This document shows positions 26,041 through 38,600 of a stretch of DNA of 64,000 nucleotides, in pieces; position 1 is the first letter of the stretch; the number at the start of each line of letters is the position of its first letter. This DNA comes from Paramecium octaurelia (Eukaryota; Ciliophora; Oligohymenophorea; Peniculida; Parameciidae): contig CAJJDP010000100.1 of NCBI GenBank assembly GCA_905182995.1, positions 265,403 through 329,402 of the forward strand, in the 5' to 3' direction. The translations under genes were made by a program, and so were the position numbers. Under the pieces are notes generated by a model. That model ran no database searches. It was not told where the DNA came from and saw only the letters and a program-made list of their open reading frames with translations.

Positions 26041-27300
26041 GATATTTTATAATTTATAAATATAAATTATTAACAGCTCGCTAGACTCAAATATTACTCC
26101 TAATAGCAATTACTGGAATGTTTAATGTAATAGAAATATTTTTAAGCTGTCAAATGCGGGGAATTTAAATCTTAGCTTCATTAATTCATCATTTCAAATC
26201 ATTTGAAGATTCTAAATACATTATCTTTTCACAAACTAAGGCTGTTTATGAAGTATTGATAATGATACTATGAACTATTGAGTTGTGAAATCTCAGATAT
26301 CAAATGAGTTAAGTAGATATTTTGTCAATTAAAAGTAATGTTAGAAATCAGATTTCATACTTAAATAAAGAAGATTTGAAATGTTTAGTTGAGAAGTGAA
26401 TTAAATTATGAATACAATAAAGATATAGAATAATCATGATAAGATTAAAATTGTAAATATATCTTTTGAGGAGAAGAGAAAAATATCAAAATTTTCTATT
26501 TATTTTAGTAAAAGTATTATATACTTATATATTTCTTAAAGATTGATTTGCTTAAGTAATAGAGAATTTTGAACTTGGATATCTTGACTTAATAAACATC
26601 ATCAATAAATAGTGAAAAGAATTAAATGAACTTATTATTTAAATCAAATTACTACTTTTCAGAAGTATAACTGATTTAGGTAAAACTTGGACAAGAAGCT
26701 ATGAATTATGCTTCTGGTTATTTTTGTTTAGAAGAGATAATCCAATTAAATAAGTTGAAGAAAAGAAATTCACATTTTTTTGCAAATTAGTTTCTTTTCT
26801 GGAGAATATTTTAAGGATCAAATAAGTTATGAAAATAGAACTAAATTATTCAAATTGATATTAGAATTGTGATAAATTATTATAATGGATTTAATTTGAG
26901 AAAGAATTTGCTAGATTTAAATCAAAAATATAGTGTTAAAATGCATAAATAGGTTTAAATAATTTGTTCTGCAAAATATCCAATTATAAAGAGAAATAGT
27001 TAAAAAATTAGAAACTGGAATATTTAGCTATAAGCAGCAACAAAATTTAAGAGGAAAGTAGAAAATTTGTTCAATTTTTATTAAAAATAAAGAATAGGGA
27101 TTCAATTAATTTAGGGATAGTGATGTCAAAATAACTTATATTTGAAACAAATGTTTTTATTGCGCGAATGAAAAAGGAATATGACATCTTAAAAGTCTAT
27201 CTCTAAAGAATACTTAATTATTAAAAATGAAGAATAGAATTATTTAGATCTCAAAATCCCTAAGTGTAAATAAATCTTTTTAAAATTATAATTAAAATTA
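26041..27300 (+). pseudogene. possible decayed gene(s)
   Basis: Peptide-like stretches occur in different frames of the + strand, for example about 26630-26830 (KLGQEAMNYASGYFCLEEI) and a shifted frame after it. They are broken by TGA and apparent one-base shifts that no 20-35-nt GT...AG intron repairs. Composition is coding-like but no family is recognisable. A decayed gene is the simplest reading; missed introns are the alternative. Confidence 0.3.
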
Positions 27301-27674
27301 CTAATCCTATAATTTTTATTGATGAAAATATCAGGTAATTTTTATCCTTTTGGTATCAATTTATAAAATTTATTCTGAAATTAAAACATTAACTATTACA
27401 TTCATAGATTATAGATCATAATTCACTTGAAATTTATTTAAACTTCTTTTATAAATATTTAATATTTGCTCGTAAATATTATTAGTTATAAATGAAGACT
27501 TTGTTTAGTTCTCCTCGAACGTCTTCTCTCTGTAATAATACTAATCGCAGATATATTTTATTTATAACCATTACTAATAAATTTGTTCAATATATAGAAT
27601 ATACTATCCCCCAAAATATATTGAAAATAAGAATTTAATTGATAAATATTATGAATAATTAAATGGTAATACGA

Positions 27675-28333
27675 TCAAATTTAAGGTTGAAATTCCTCTA
27701 TGTTTAATAGTCCCTCAGGTTCTTCTTTCCAACTTAGATTATCAATAAAAATTACTAATTAAGACAATACTTATTTTAAACGTTCTTTTATTCTTGAAAA
27801 TAATTATCAGGGATTGCTAGCTCTGTAATGGTAATCTTTTTTTTAACTAGTCCATATTCTTTTAACTTCTCATCTAAGATCTTTTTGACTTGTTCTTTGA
27901 GTTTCTCATCCTTAGCATAATCAACTTTTTATTTGATTTCCTCTATTTTAATTCTAACAATAATAGATATTATTCAACCTAGTTTAATTTAATTGTGAGT
28001 ATTAAGTTTAATCAAGTCTGGAACTATTGATAATCATTGAGCTCTGATTCAACACGCTCAATGATTGTGCATTCAAATTATTTAAATTTTTGTCTTCTAG
28101 AACCAGAAATTTAATTGTAATCCATCCTTCATTCTTGTAAATTTTCTTTAGAAAGGAGAAACTGAATTCACAATTGATTTCTTCTATTTCTTGAAATTCT
28201 TTGAAAAATTTGATAAATGATTTGTACAAGGGATAATTGTAAATAAATAAAATTAACTTAAGTTTGGATAAATTTTCTTCACTGCATCAATGATGTCTTG
28301 ATATGTAACTACGCTGGAAGGTAATTTGTGCAT
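27675..28333 (-). pseudogene. truncated relative of the NBR1-like gene at 61828
   Basis: The segment 28229-28008 encodes a block that aligns by eye with the N-terminal domain of the 61828 gene: EINCEFSFSFLKKIYKNEGW against EINSDVTFQQLKLIYHQLGW, followed by IKFLVLEDKN against IKLLVTENKN. After a 25-nt intron the linker is also alike (KILDEKLKEYGL against EIIDQKLKELGL). A separate N-terminal piece starts at ATG 28333 (MHKLPSSVVTYQDIIDAVKK) but can be joined only by an implausibly long intron. The immunoglobulin-like and C-terminal domains of the relative are missing. It could be a short functional gene with unresolved exons; a decaying paralogue is more likely. Confidence 0.45.
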
Positions 28334-28569
28334 TTTTTATTAATAGACAATTTTTAGGTTTTACATTTTCTATTAATTAAAATATTAAATTAAAATTACT
28401 AATGTCCCAATAGGCTCGTTGCTTTTCATTATCCCTATAATTTCTATACAATTACAAAATCGTATATTTATTTATTTCATAATTTGACAGCATTGCAACA
28501 ACGCATTTTTTTTAATTAATGAAATAAGTAGTGGCAACTAATGAGTATTCCATACTGAGAAAAGTTTAA

Positions 28570-29188
28570 ATGCCTCATTCCCACGCTCAACCTAAAGATT
28601 CTAACTTCACTTTGGGGAGAACTACTAGTTATGAATCAAGCTAATTTTGTCGTAGTTTGGACATCATGGTCTATAGAAGGGCTTCCACAAAAGATGAGAT
28701 CAATTATCACTCGCAGTCCAAAAACCCATCATGTAACGATGACAAATTAGGGATTTGCAATATCACTTGGATCAAGTAGTAACTCATTTAAATTTTAAGC
28801 CCTACCCTGTATATTGAAATGGATGAATTACAAACTAAAGTCTGGAGATCCTTGAAAAAGCAATAGTTGGTAAGAAAGTTATTTATGGAAGGAATCAGTT
28901 TATTCAGTTGACATCATTGTCTTGAAGAATCAAAACGAGTTTGAATTCTCCTTTGAGATCAGCATGCTGTCATGCTTCCTCAGAGTTAGGGAATTAAGTA
29001 TTCTAATCAATGAGAATTATGCGAATCGAAGCAATAGAACCAAATTATAAGTGCCCTATTTATCAATTTTGATTGGTAGGGTGAAGACTTAGAAATTGGA
29101 TGGGAATATGAGACTCTTTGAACTTGCTCATATCCTAATCAATGGACAAAGGACTCTTATTTTATAAGAATCCTGTTTACAATTTTGA
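28570..29188 (+). CDS. unknown protein, 198 residues
   Basis: The frame opens at ATG 28570 (MPHSHAQPKDSNFTLG), crosses a 22-nt intron at 28870-28891 (GTAAG...GGAAG) and ends at TGA 29188, with exon lengths summing exactly to 199 codons. The first half is polar and Ser-rich. The second half is more hydrophobic and looks folded (DIIVLKNQNEFEFSFEISML, LQVPYLSILIGRVKTQ). No signal peptide, membrane segment or known motif is seen. It precedes the ankyrin-polymerase gene on the same strand by 89 bases; nothing suggests functional linkage. Confidence 0.55.
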
Positions 29189-29277
29189 TGATTATAAATA
29201 AAAAATTATAATTTTGTTTTTCTTATTACATATTAAACCTTTCATTTTGAGATTTTGCTATAATTAAAATTAAGTAA

Positions 29278-31437
29278 ATGCACTAAATGCACTAAATGCA
29301 ATAGTCGACGGTCCATCAATAGAAAATTGTCGATCTGACAAATTAAGGTATTCGAACAGTTGTAAATTCGTAGGATTATATGTTTAATTGGAGGAATATA
29401 TTCGAACAAATCAAATAGGATAAGCAAGTTATTCGTAAGCCTTTTTAGAGTGTATACAGAACACAAGAGATAGTGAAGATCACTTTCAATGTATACAATA
29501 AATTTTAAAGTATATATGTTCTAACTTTAAGACAATCTATTGATTTTAATTATAAGGACAATTAGGGGAATACAGCTATTGTGTATGCAGCAAGAACAGC
29601 CAAGATAAGCATTCTGAATGAGATAATCAAGTATAAGGAGAAAATCGAAACTAAATAAATTAAGCTTGCACTTGATATTGCGATTCAATCGGAATAAGAT
29701 AATTGGGATATAGTTGAAACTCTCTTATAGATAACATCTCTCGATAAACCTTAGCATTTAATTAAGTCCTTACAAAAAGGCAATTATAAGACTGCATCAA
29801 AAATCATAGAGAAGTATGGAGCATCTGGTTAAGATGAAAACGGTGACACCGCCTTACATGTGGCTTCTCGCAAAGGAGAATTAAATATAATTAAATAGAT
29901 CTGTCAGAAGGAGTTTCTATTTTAGAAGAAAAATAAATAGAATCAAACTCCTCTGGATGTGGCTGCCAATGAGAAGATTAAAGATTTGTTAATTATGGAG
30001 GAGAATCTATTCGCAAAATCTCCAAACAGAAAAAAGAAATAGGAAGAATAGCAGGAAAACATTCAGAAAATTGGAAAATAAGAGGAAGGAGAGGCTGATA
30101 TTCTATTAAAATTGAATAAAATAGTATAGAAAAGAGAATAGGAGACTTAGACGTAAATAAAGGAAAGAAAAGAAATAGAAGTTTAGATTCCAGAGAAAAT
30201 AGCTATAGACTAATCATTTTATCATTAATTGATTTGTGAGTCCAAAAGCACATTACCATAACATAAAATAGGTTTAGATGATATTGTTAAGTACACAAAT
30301 TTGGGTGATTATTAGGCAACTTACTTTTGAGATTAATACATTTACACAAGAATTGAGTAAATATTTAGATGAATAGAAACCCATAATTGATAAGATAGTC
30401 TTCTTGGTGGATGAGGTATTTCTTATCATACTCCTTTTTTAGACTGTTTAAAATGTCTAACTTAAATCTAGAGCGTTTCTTTATGGATCATGTTAAACAG
30501 GCCTGAATTTGCTGGATTCTGATATTGACATAGTTATTGAAACGGTTGAGTCGGAAGAAATAATATTATTATTCAAATTGGCAGATTAGTTTAAAGTATC
30601 ATAGAATTTAGTTTTAGAGGACAAGCTTTATCAAGGATGTCAAAGTAATTGAAAATGCTAAGAAACCCGTGTTGAAGATGTAATGTTCAAAAGAATTTTA
30701 AGATAAACTAGTTGATATTACAATAAGTAGGAATGATCATTCTGGAAGGAAGACTGCCAATTCGATGATTGAGTTTCAGAAGGAATTTAAATAATTTAGG
30801 AGTTTGGCTTTAATGTTGAAATTCTACTTTAAATCAATCAACTTGCTGAATTCCTACTAAGTAATAAGTGGTTTAATAAGGGTGGTCTCAATAGTTATTG
30901 CATATTGACTATGATTCTTGCTTTATTGCAAATCAAAAGAATCAGGGACAACGAAAACGAAGAAATTGGCAAGACCTTTTTGGATTTCTTCGATCTTTAT
31001 GGTCAGGACTTGGATTACTATAACAAAATAATCAACATCGTGCCTTCCCAGTCAGAAAATATGTAAATTGATGAACCAAATATTTATTAATAGCAATACT
31101 TTTAGTTGTAAGCAGCTTTATTATAGTTAGTGATTAAGGATGTCAAGAATTGGTTATTTTGGATCTTCATAATAAAAATAACAATATTGCTAGTAGTACT
31201 TTCAAGATTAAGAATATCAAGGTATGTTTTAGATCATCCATTGAATAGAATGCTCTTAGTTTTGGATACAGTGCAATTCTGAATGCTAAGAAATGTGAAC
31301 AGCCTTGCTTTTTCTCTGGATATAATAAACCCGTGTGTTGTATTTTAAAGTAAATGATTTAACAATCTAAAAACAACCATTTGAACAGTCTTTCCAAAAG
31401 TAAGCAACCCTTCTATTTCTTTAATAATACTTATTGA
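29278..31437 (+). CDS. ankyrin-repeat / noncanonical poly(A) polymerase (TENT4/TRF4-like) fusion
   Basis: Eight exons joined by seven introns of 26, 22, 25, 27, 22, 20 and 23 nt sum to exactly 665 codons. The N-terminal third carries ankyrin repeats (DNQGNTAIVYAAR, DENGDTALHVASRKGELNII, NKQNQTPLDVAA), followed by a charged coiled linker. The C-terminal half is a nucleotidyltransferase of the Trf4/PAPD5 type: GSCQTGLNLLDSDIDIVI supplies the GS motif and two metal-binding Asp, VDITIS the third. FRSLALMLKFYFKSINLLNS and GGLNSYCILTMILALLQ are the PAP/OAS1 core, and NNIASSTFKIKNI the last conserved block. Such enzymes oligoadenylate nuclear RNAs for surveillance. I see no known precedent for the ankyrin fusion. 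The start is uncertain among three ATG codons in a MHQMHQMQQ repeat; the first is given. Confidence 0.82.
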
Positions 31438-31479
31438 TAAGTTTAATGTGTATTTAAAATAATATCAATGTTATTCCAA

Positions 31480-33388
31480 TCAAAATTTATGAAATTTGTT
31501 ATCATTTCTAGGGTTGGACTTATCTACAACTATGTCAATGTTGTTCTCATATGCTAATTAACAAATCTCAGCAAGAAAGGTTCTTGAATTGTGAATGTAG
31601 GTACCCCCTAACAAGATGTTTGGTGAATTGGCTAAGGCATTATTCTAAATTATATACGCTATTTATTCAACAACCCGATTTCTTTGACTTCTTCAAAAGA
31701 TGTTCCCCCAACGTAAAATATTATAATCTCAGCAGGTCTTTCTCTGAAGTAATGCAAATTTGTTGCTGGAAATTCGTTATCCTTAATTTTGTTGTTGAGA
31801 ATTTACTCGATAATCGTAAGAAAATATGGTTGATGTTAAGTATATATATTGGGAACATCCTTGAAAACAGATTTGAACTTCTGCTATGCCTTCGATAATA
31901 AATTTTTGTCACTGAATAAATCACCTTAACGTCTAGCCTTACCAGAATAATCCAATAAGTGATTGATTAAATTTAAACTGTTGTTTTTAACACCCAAATC
32001 CCTCAATACGTCCTTCATCCTTGATATTTTATCACAATTCTCGTATCTCAATGCATATAACATAACCAATTTTAATTTCTCATAGGTTTATATTGTCCTG
32101 TCTTCAAGCATCTAGAATACAGCCTTCTAATGTTCAGACTTAGCTTCATTGCAAACAATGTCTTATTCAACTTTAGATACTTTCAATAGCTGTCTCTCTT
32201 CAACCAATTTGGATAATTCACAACTCAATGCCACATGCTTCGATAAATTACCACTCATTTTCCTTATTTCTGGAATCTTATCCACAGCTTTTTGCATATC
32301 TTCTAATGAATTGATTTGCACTGTCTCTTTCTTCTGTTATGTAACTTTGTCAATAAAATCTTTTATGTTTTATGCTAATTCTCCAAAATTCGAGTATTAA
32401 TTTTCAGCAAAAAAGTCATCCAAACTAGATGATATCACAAACTCATTTTCTGAATCAGTTTTACCGATACTCTAATTATAGGAATTAATACTATACCGCA
32501 GTTTAATTCAATGCCTTTTAACCTTAACGAATGTCGATCCTATTATTTTAGATTCCTATCAACTCATGGAGCATACCCTAGTAGGTCCACTGATTCAATA
32601 ACAAGGTTGCTGGATCTTCTCTCCTGTCTAGAATCAAGAGCAAACAATTGGAAAGCATAAACTAGGATTAGGATTGCTCGTATTCTTCTCTCATCGTCTG
32701 ACTCAATTTTTATGCCAATTTTGCACAAATTTCACTAGATCCTTAATATCTTATCATTGGAATCCTTCTTAGACTATATACTGTGGCACTCAATCCCTCA
32801 AGAACTCTTTGAAATAGCTACTCATCCTTGGAATTCCATTGTGAAACACTTTTAGTTAATGCAATCGTAGAGGGAATGTTTAATGTAAAAGTATCTGGCT
32901 GCACTATGTAGTAATCCAAATAAATTTCTTGGAGTTGTTTGATTAGATCGGAGTCATCCGCTTCCGCCAATTATTCGATATAGAAATTGCTTAAAGTATT
33001 GGTGAAGAAGATGTAGTATTCACAAAATCTCTTATCCTTTATTTCTTATAGTAGCAATGTTTAATTTTCCTAAAGATTTAAAATGCATTCTATACTTAAG
33101 TTGGTCGAATCAAAAAGATAACCTTCATGTGCTAAAGCTTCTATTTAGTGGAAGCAGCCGCATCAATCTTTTCCATCAAGTAGACATCCTTCTTCAAGAT
33201 TTGTGATTGAGAGTAGATGAGTGAAATTATGCCGATGGTTTCCTAATCCAAAATGAGGCATTTCATTCCTTTTATCAATTAATACCTATACCTGACACTT
33301 CCGATAGAATTCTGTCGATATAATCTATTGCTGAGTTATGCAGATTGAGAGTAAACTTTTTTTGGGGGACTCTATTTTATTATATCAT
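31480..33388 (-). CDS. VPS45: VPS45-like Sec1/Munc18 protein
   Basis: The protein starts at ATG 33388 (MIQQNRVPQKKFTLNLHN). It shows SM-family landmarks: SGMKCLILDQETIGIISLIY after a 23-nt intron near 33300, a helical middle, YTQHQPYF, then RPAEIIIFYVGGTSFEE. After a 26-nt intron NSPNILLGGTYIHNSRTFL follows, and it ends DIVVDKSNPRNDNKFHKF. The order and the 'GGTxxEE...LGGTxIHN' block identify VPS45. VPS45 binds syntaxin-16/Tlg2-type SNAREs and drives fusion at trans-Golgi and early endosomes. The stop is 43 bases from that of the ankyrin-polymerase gene (convergent). The 5' half is duplicated in the assembly at 33816-35162, where a second copy of the start lies at 34736; the full gene is present once, in the left copy. 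Confidence 0.85.
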
Positions 33389-35162
33389 TATAAATTATCT
33401 GAATATAGTCAAAATAAAATTCAAATGGATAACACTTTCATAGCATTCCGTATTCTTCATAATACAAACTCTCTTTCGATTAAAATCAATAATTCAATGT
33501 TGAAAATCTATCCGATTGCTATAGAATGCATAACAAATTCGATCAAAATAAAACAAAGCAGGATGGATGGGCCTATCTATTTATATTCTATTTTAAGGGA
33601 GTTTAAATTAATATGATAGCTATTTAGAATACCATTTATAATTTTTACGATGGAACCTCTATTCCACATTTATAAGATTCAGATGTTTACTTTACTCAAT
33701 AATTAAGCTACTATTAATTGGATCCCAAGAATGTTAATAATGAAAAAAATGTAAACTTTTCTAATCCTTTGATTAGTGTAAATAAAATAATTTTTTTTTT
33801 AGATGAAATGTACANTACTCTAATTATAGGAATTAATACTATACCGCAGTTTAATTCAATGCCTTTTAACCTTAACGAATGTCGATCCTATTATTTTAGA
33901 TTCCTATCAACTCATGGAGCATACCCTAGTAGGTCCACTGATTCAATAACAAGGTTGCTGGATCTTCTCTCCTGTCTAGAATCAAGAGCAAACAATTGGA
34001 AAGCATAAACTAGGATTAGGATTGCTCGTATTCTTCTCTCATCGTCTGACTCAATTTTTATGCCAATTTTGCACAAATTTCACTAGATCCTTAATATCTT
34101 ATCATTGGAATCCTTCTTAGACTATATACTGTGGCACTCAATCCCTCAAGAACTCTTTGAAATAGCTACTCATCCTTGGAATTCCATTGTGAAACACTTT
34201 TAGTTAATGCAATCGTAGAGGGAATGTTTAATGTAAAAGTATCTGGCTGCACTATGTAGTAATCCAAATAAATTTCTTGGAGTTGTTTGATTAGATCGGA
34301 GTCATCCGCTTCCGCCAATTATTCGATATAGAAATTGCTTAAAGTATTGGTGAAGAAGATGTAGTATTCACAAAATCTCTTATCCTTTATTTCTTATAGT
34401 AGCAATGTTTAATTTTCCTAAAGATTTAAAATGCATTCTATACTTAAGTTGGTCGAATCAAAAAGATAACCTTCATGTGCTAAAGCTTCTATTTAGTGGA
34501 AGCAGCCGCATCAATCTTTTCCATCAAGTAGACATCCTTCTTCAAGATTTGTGATTGAGAGTAGATGAGTGAAATTATGCCGATGGTTTCCTAATCCAAA
34601 ATGAGGCATTTCATTCCTTTTATCAATTAATACCTATACCTGACACTTCCGATAGAATTCTGTCGATATAATCTATTGCTGAGTTATGCAGATTGAGAGT
34701 AAACTTTTTTTGGGGGACTCTATTTTATTATATCATTATAAATTATCTGAATATAGTCAAAATAAAATTCAAATGGATAACACTTTCATAGCATTCCGTA
34801 TTCTTCATAATACAAACTCTCTTTCGATTAAAATCAATAATTCAATGTTGAAAATCTATCCGATTGCTATAGAATGCATAACAAATTCGATCAAAATAAA
34901 ACAAAGCAGGATGGATGGGCCTATCTATTTATATTCTATTTTAAGGGAGTTTAAATTAATATGATAGCTATTTAGAATACCATTTATAATTTTTACGATG
35001 GAACCTCTATTCCACATTTATAAGATTCAGATGTTTACTTTACTCAATAATTAAGCTACTATTAATTGGATCCCAAGAATGTTAATAATGAAAAAAATGT
35101 AAACTTTTCTAATCCTTTGATTAGTGTAAATAAAATAATTTTTTTTTTAGATGAAATGTACA
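32468..35162. repeat. exact 1347-bp direct repeat around a single N (33815), assembly overlap
   Basis: Bases 32468-33814 recur at 33816-35162, split by one N at 33815, with both copies ending flush at the N. Identity extends even through a run of ten T. The right copy holds only the 5' part of VPS45 and its upstream region, so it is not a second gene. As at 12061 and 14411, overlapping contig ends joined by N explain it. Confidence 0.9.
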
Positions 35163-35623
35163 ATAAACCAACAAAATAACTCAACTAACTCAAAAATATA
35201 ATTATCATGATAATACTAACATATTTAAAGTAATTCATTATACAATAATTAACTCATTTAATATCATTTAATTTTCACAATAACCTAATTATTTCCATTT
35301 TTTATATTATTCTAAAAATAACCAAAATTTATATTTTTCTGTTTAATACAAAAGATATCTTTGTTTCACTTAAGAAATACTATAATCAAGAATTATAGAT
35401 GAATTTTGAACTGTTAAGAAGTATCAAATTTATGAACTTGTTGATAATCTTGACAATTTTAATAGTTCTTTTGATTCATTTTTATCCTCCTTAAAGAATT
35501 TGTTTGCAAATCTGTTATTCTATTTGATTGATGCCAATATTGATTATTATTGTATTTTAAATAATGTTTTTCTAATGAATGAGAGAATTACGATTGTGTT
35601 ATTAATATATTTATTATTTTGTT
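35163..35623. other. intergenic; one short hydrophobic frame
   Basis: Spacer upstream of the second MORN-kinase gene. A 42-codon frame at 35399 is strongly hydrophobic in its middle (MNLLIILTILIVLLIHFY) and ends at TGA. It cannot be spliced cleanly to the kinase frame, so I treat it as chance or relic sequence. Confidence 0.4.
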
Positions 35624-38600
35624 ATGAATACTAATTTCCAAATAACTTTATAGACCTTCAAATCCCTTCATGAACAAATATAACCATTACAAAGACCTTG
35701 TCTATTTACTAAGTTATTTAAATCGAAGGACAATAAAATTATAAAGCGAAGAGAATTCGAAACCAAAAAAGAATGGCTCTCTTGGAAGTAAGGAATCACA
35801 TAAGAACTACTTAATTAAAGGAGGCTTTCTTTGAAATATCCGGGAAAGGTACTTACTATCCTAAATTACACAGTTGAAACTATTAACCACCAAAGAAATC
35901 TTTATGTTGCATATGATTGTGAAGATGACATTGAACCTTTATTTCAATATTTAAACAATAACACCGTTAGTTTCCAAGAACAAGCTTAAATATTTGAATA
36001 ACTGTTATAAATCGCCTGTATTTTGTTCAAGACCAAATTCGAACATACAAATTTGAAGCCAAACAATATCCTATACTACAAAAAATAAGTGCTTATCACA
36101 GATTTTGGAAGTGCAAGAACTCATTATTAAAATTTCCTTAAAGAATATACAAAATAAGCAGAGATGGAATGGTAGAATAATTTAATATTCTTCTACCCTG
36201 AAGAATACTAGAAAATTATGGAGGAAAAGAATTTCTACTTCAGAATTGAACTTTGGAAGAAATTTGATCTATCAGATCAAAAATTTAGAAAATACGTTGA
36301 CATCTGGGCATTATCAATGATGATGATCTAAGTATTTGAAAACAATTAAACATTGCCAAAAAATTTATCTGATTATTATGGTTTAAATAACAAATAAATT
36401 TTTTAGAAAATAGAGAACCTTAAGTAATATTAAAATGGAATCTTCTCTGAGGTCATTTTTACATTACTGATTTAAAAGAAGGATCCTGAATCAGTATATC
36501 AGACATTTCTTTAATAGAAGAAATTGAATCAGACTGAATCGCAGTCATAAATGGAATCAACATTTACTATTAAATAGATATTTGATCATGAAGACGAGGA
36601 AGAGAATACATATAGATCGTTTAAACCTTAAAATTATTTTCTTCCCAATTAAACTATTCAAGAACTTTAAGATTAATTCGATAATGATGACTCCTCTAGT
36701 GTTATTAGTTCTAGTTATTAAATTGATATTCTTGGTTTCACTGAAATCAAATAAAAGAATAATTTAACTTAAATTCCAATTTAAAAGCCCTAACGTCAAG
36801 ATTAATAGAGCCCTATAAGATATAAGCCAGAATCTCAACATTATGATTTTTCTTCAAATCCTCTCCAATTTTTTAACATTCAAGATAATCCATAAAACTT
36901 AAATTATGTAACTTAAAACAAGCCAAGTCTAGCAGTAATAAATTATGAGTTCAACCAATAACAATCTGAAGGAATTCAAGTTGATGATACTAAAAATAAA
37001 AATGACAATATCATTTTGGTTCCGATTCAGTCTTAGTTACAAGTATTAAATAGTAGTAGTAGGAATGATTAGGGTAATCCAATAAATCTAGAACAAGTTT
37101 AAGATGATATATAAATTGGATAAGCCTAAGTAGACAAAACAAAAAATGATAATTAATAATTTGGGTGCTTATAAATTATTTAATTGGATAAAATTGATGA
37201 TAATAAAGAGGGAGATAATTTTATTTAAATTTTTAATTAAAATGGAACTCAAAACTTTTAATTTCTAGAAGATTAAAAATTAACTGAAGTAAATTAGGAT
37301 AATAGCAATAAGAATGATGTTGTCACACATATAGATAATTAAAATTTTTAATTTAATAATTCAAATAATTATGATTTATTAAATTTAAATGATGAAGAGT
37401 AATTTCCAGGATAATTGAATTAATTTTAAGGATAAAAAGAGAATTAAGAGAAGGTGAAATAAATAAACATATTGGCAATCGATGATTTTGATACTGAGGA
37501 TTAATAAGTTCCTAAGAAGAATCAAGTGTAGAAATAAGTCATTCAATCTGGTCAATAAGAATTTAATTTATTAGAACTGAACGATTCAAAAACGGAATTC
37601 AAAACTCGATAACAAGATTCCTAATAGAGTAATTTATTGATAATCACCCATTCACAAAATAGCTTGATTCCGTAAAATAATGATCCAAATTAAAGTAATG
37701 ATGGGGGTTAATAGTAAGTAGAAAAAAGCAATATCAGCATCAAGAAAAGCTAATTGTAAGTATTGCAGCCATTCACGGATGAAAATTATGAAGGAAATTA
37801 AATTGATGATGGAAGTGTTATAATTGCTCAAAATCAATAGCAAGATGATTATTCGCTATTGATTGATATAACTGAGAATAATTAGAATAAGGTTCCTGAC
37901 CAAAAAAAGAATAATAAATAAAATATAGTGGATATTATCAACAATGAGAACTCATTTCAACAAATTCAACAATTTGAAGATCCAAAAGAAATCACAGATT
38001 AGGAATCAAAAGAAAACCCTGTCTCTTTGAAAATAATAAAAAATTAATTAAATGAAGGAGTGATATAATTAGAAGATAACGATTAAAAAGAGATTTTGAA
38101 GTAATTAAAATTCATTAAACAGATTTTTACTCATTTAGAATAACATCCTAGCGATCCTACCAATATCTTTGAGGATGAATAAGATAAAAAGAGCTAAAAG
38201 CAGATTCAATAATTTTTTGATGAAATTGCAATATTAAAAGAAAAAGAATAGATTTAATTAATTGATGATGTAAATGATGGCATAGATGTTATTTAAAAAA
38301 AGTTAGAGGCAGATCATTTTTTTGATGATAACAATATCCAAAACCATCCTTAACTACTTACTTTTCTTAATGAGGATCAATTAAATATATTAAAATCAGA
38401 AATACAGAGTAATAAATTTGTAACAGATTTAATATAAAAATTAATAGAGGCGAAAGAAGATTTAAAAAAGCTCAAACAAAATCCAATTCTATAAAACATA
38501 TTAAAAAAATAGTAGGTTGAATTACTCAATAAGGAAGAACTCAAAATTTACTAACGCTTATTGGAGAAGGTGCCCAAGGATAGAAAATAAGGGGATAGAC

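Noticed and set aside
33816-35162. A second, truncated VPS45 gene
   Set aside because: It is an exact copy of the left contig end meeting at an N, not a diverged paralogue.
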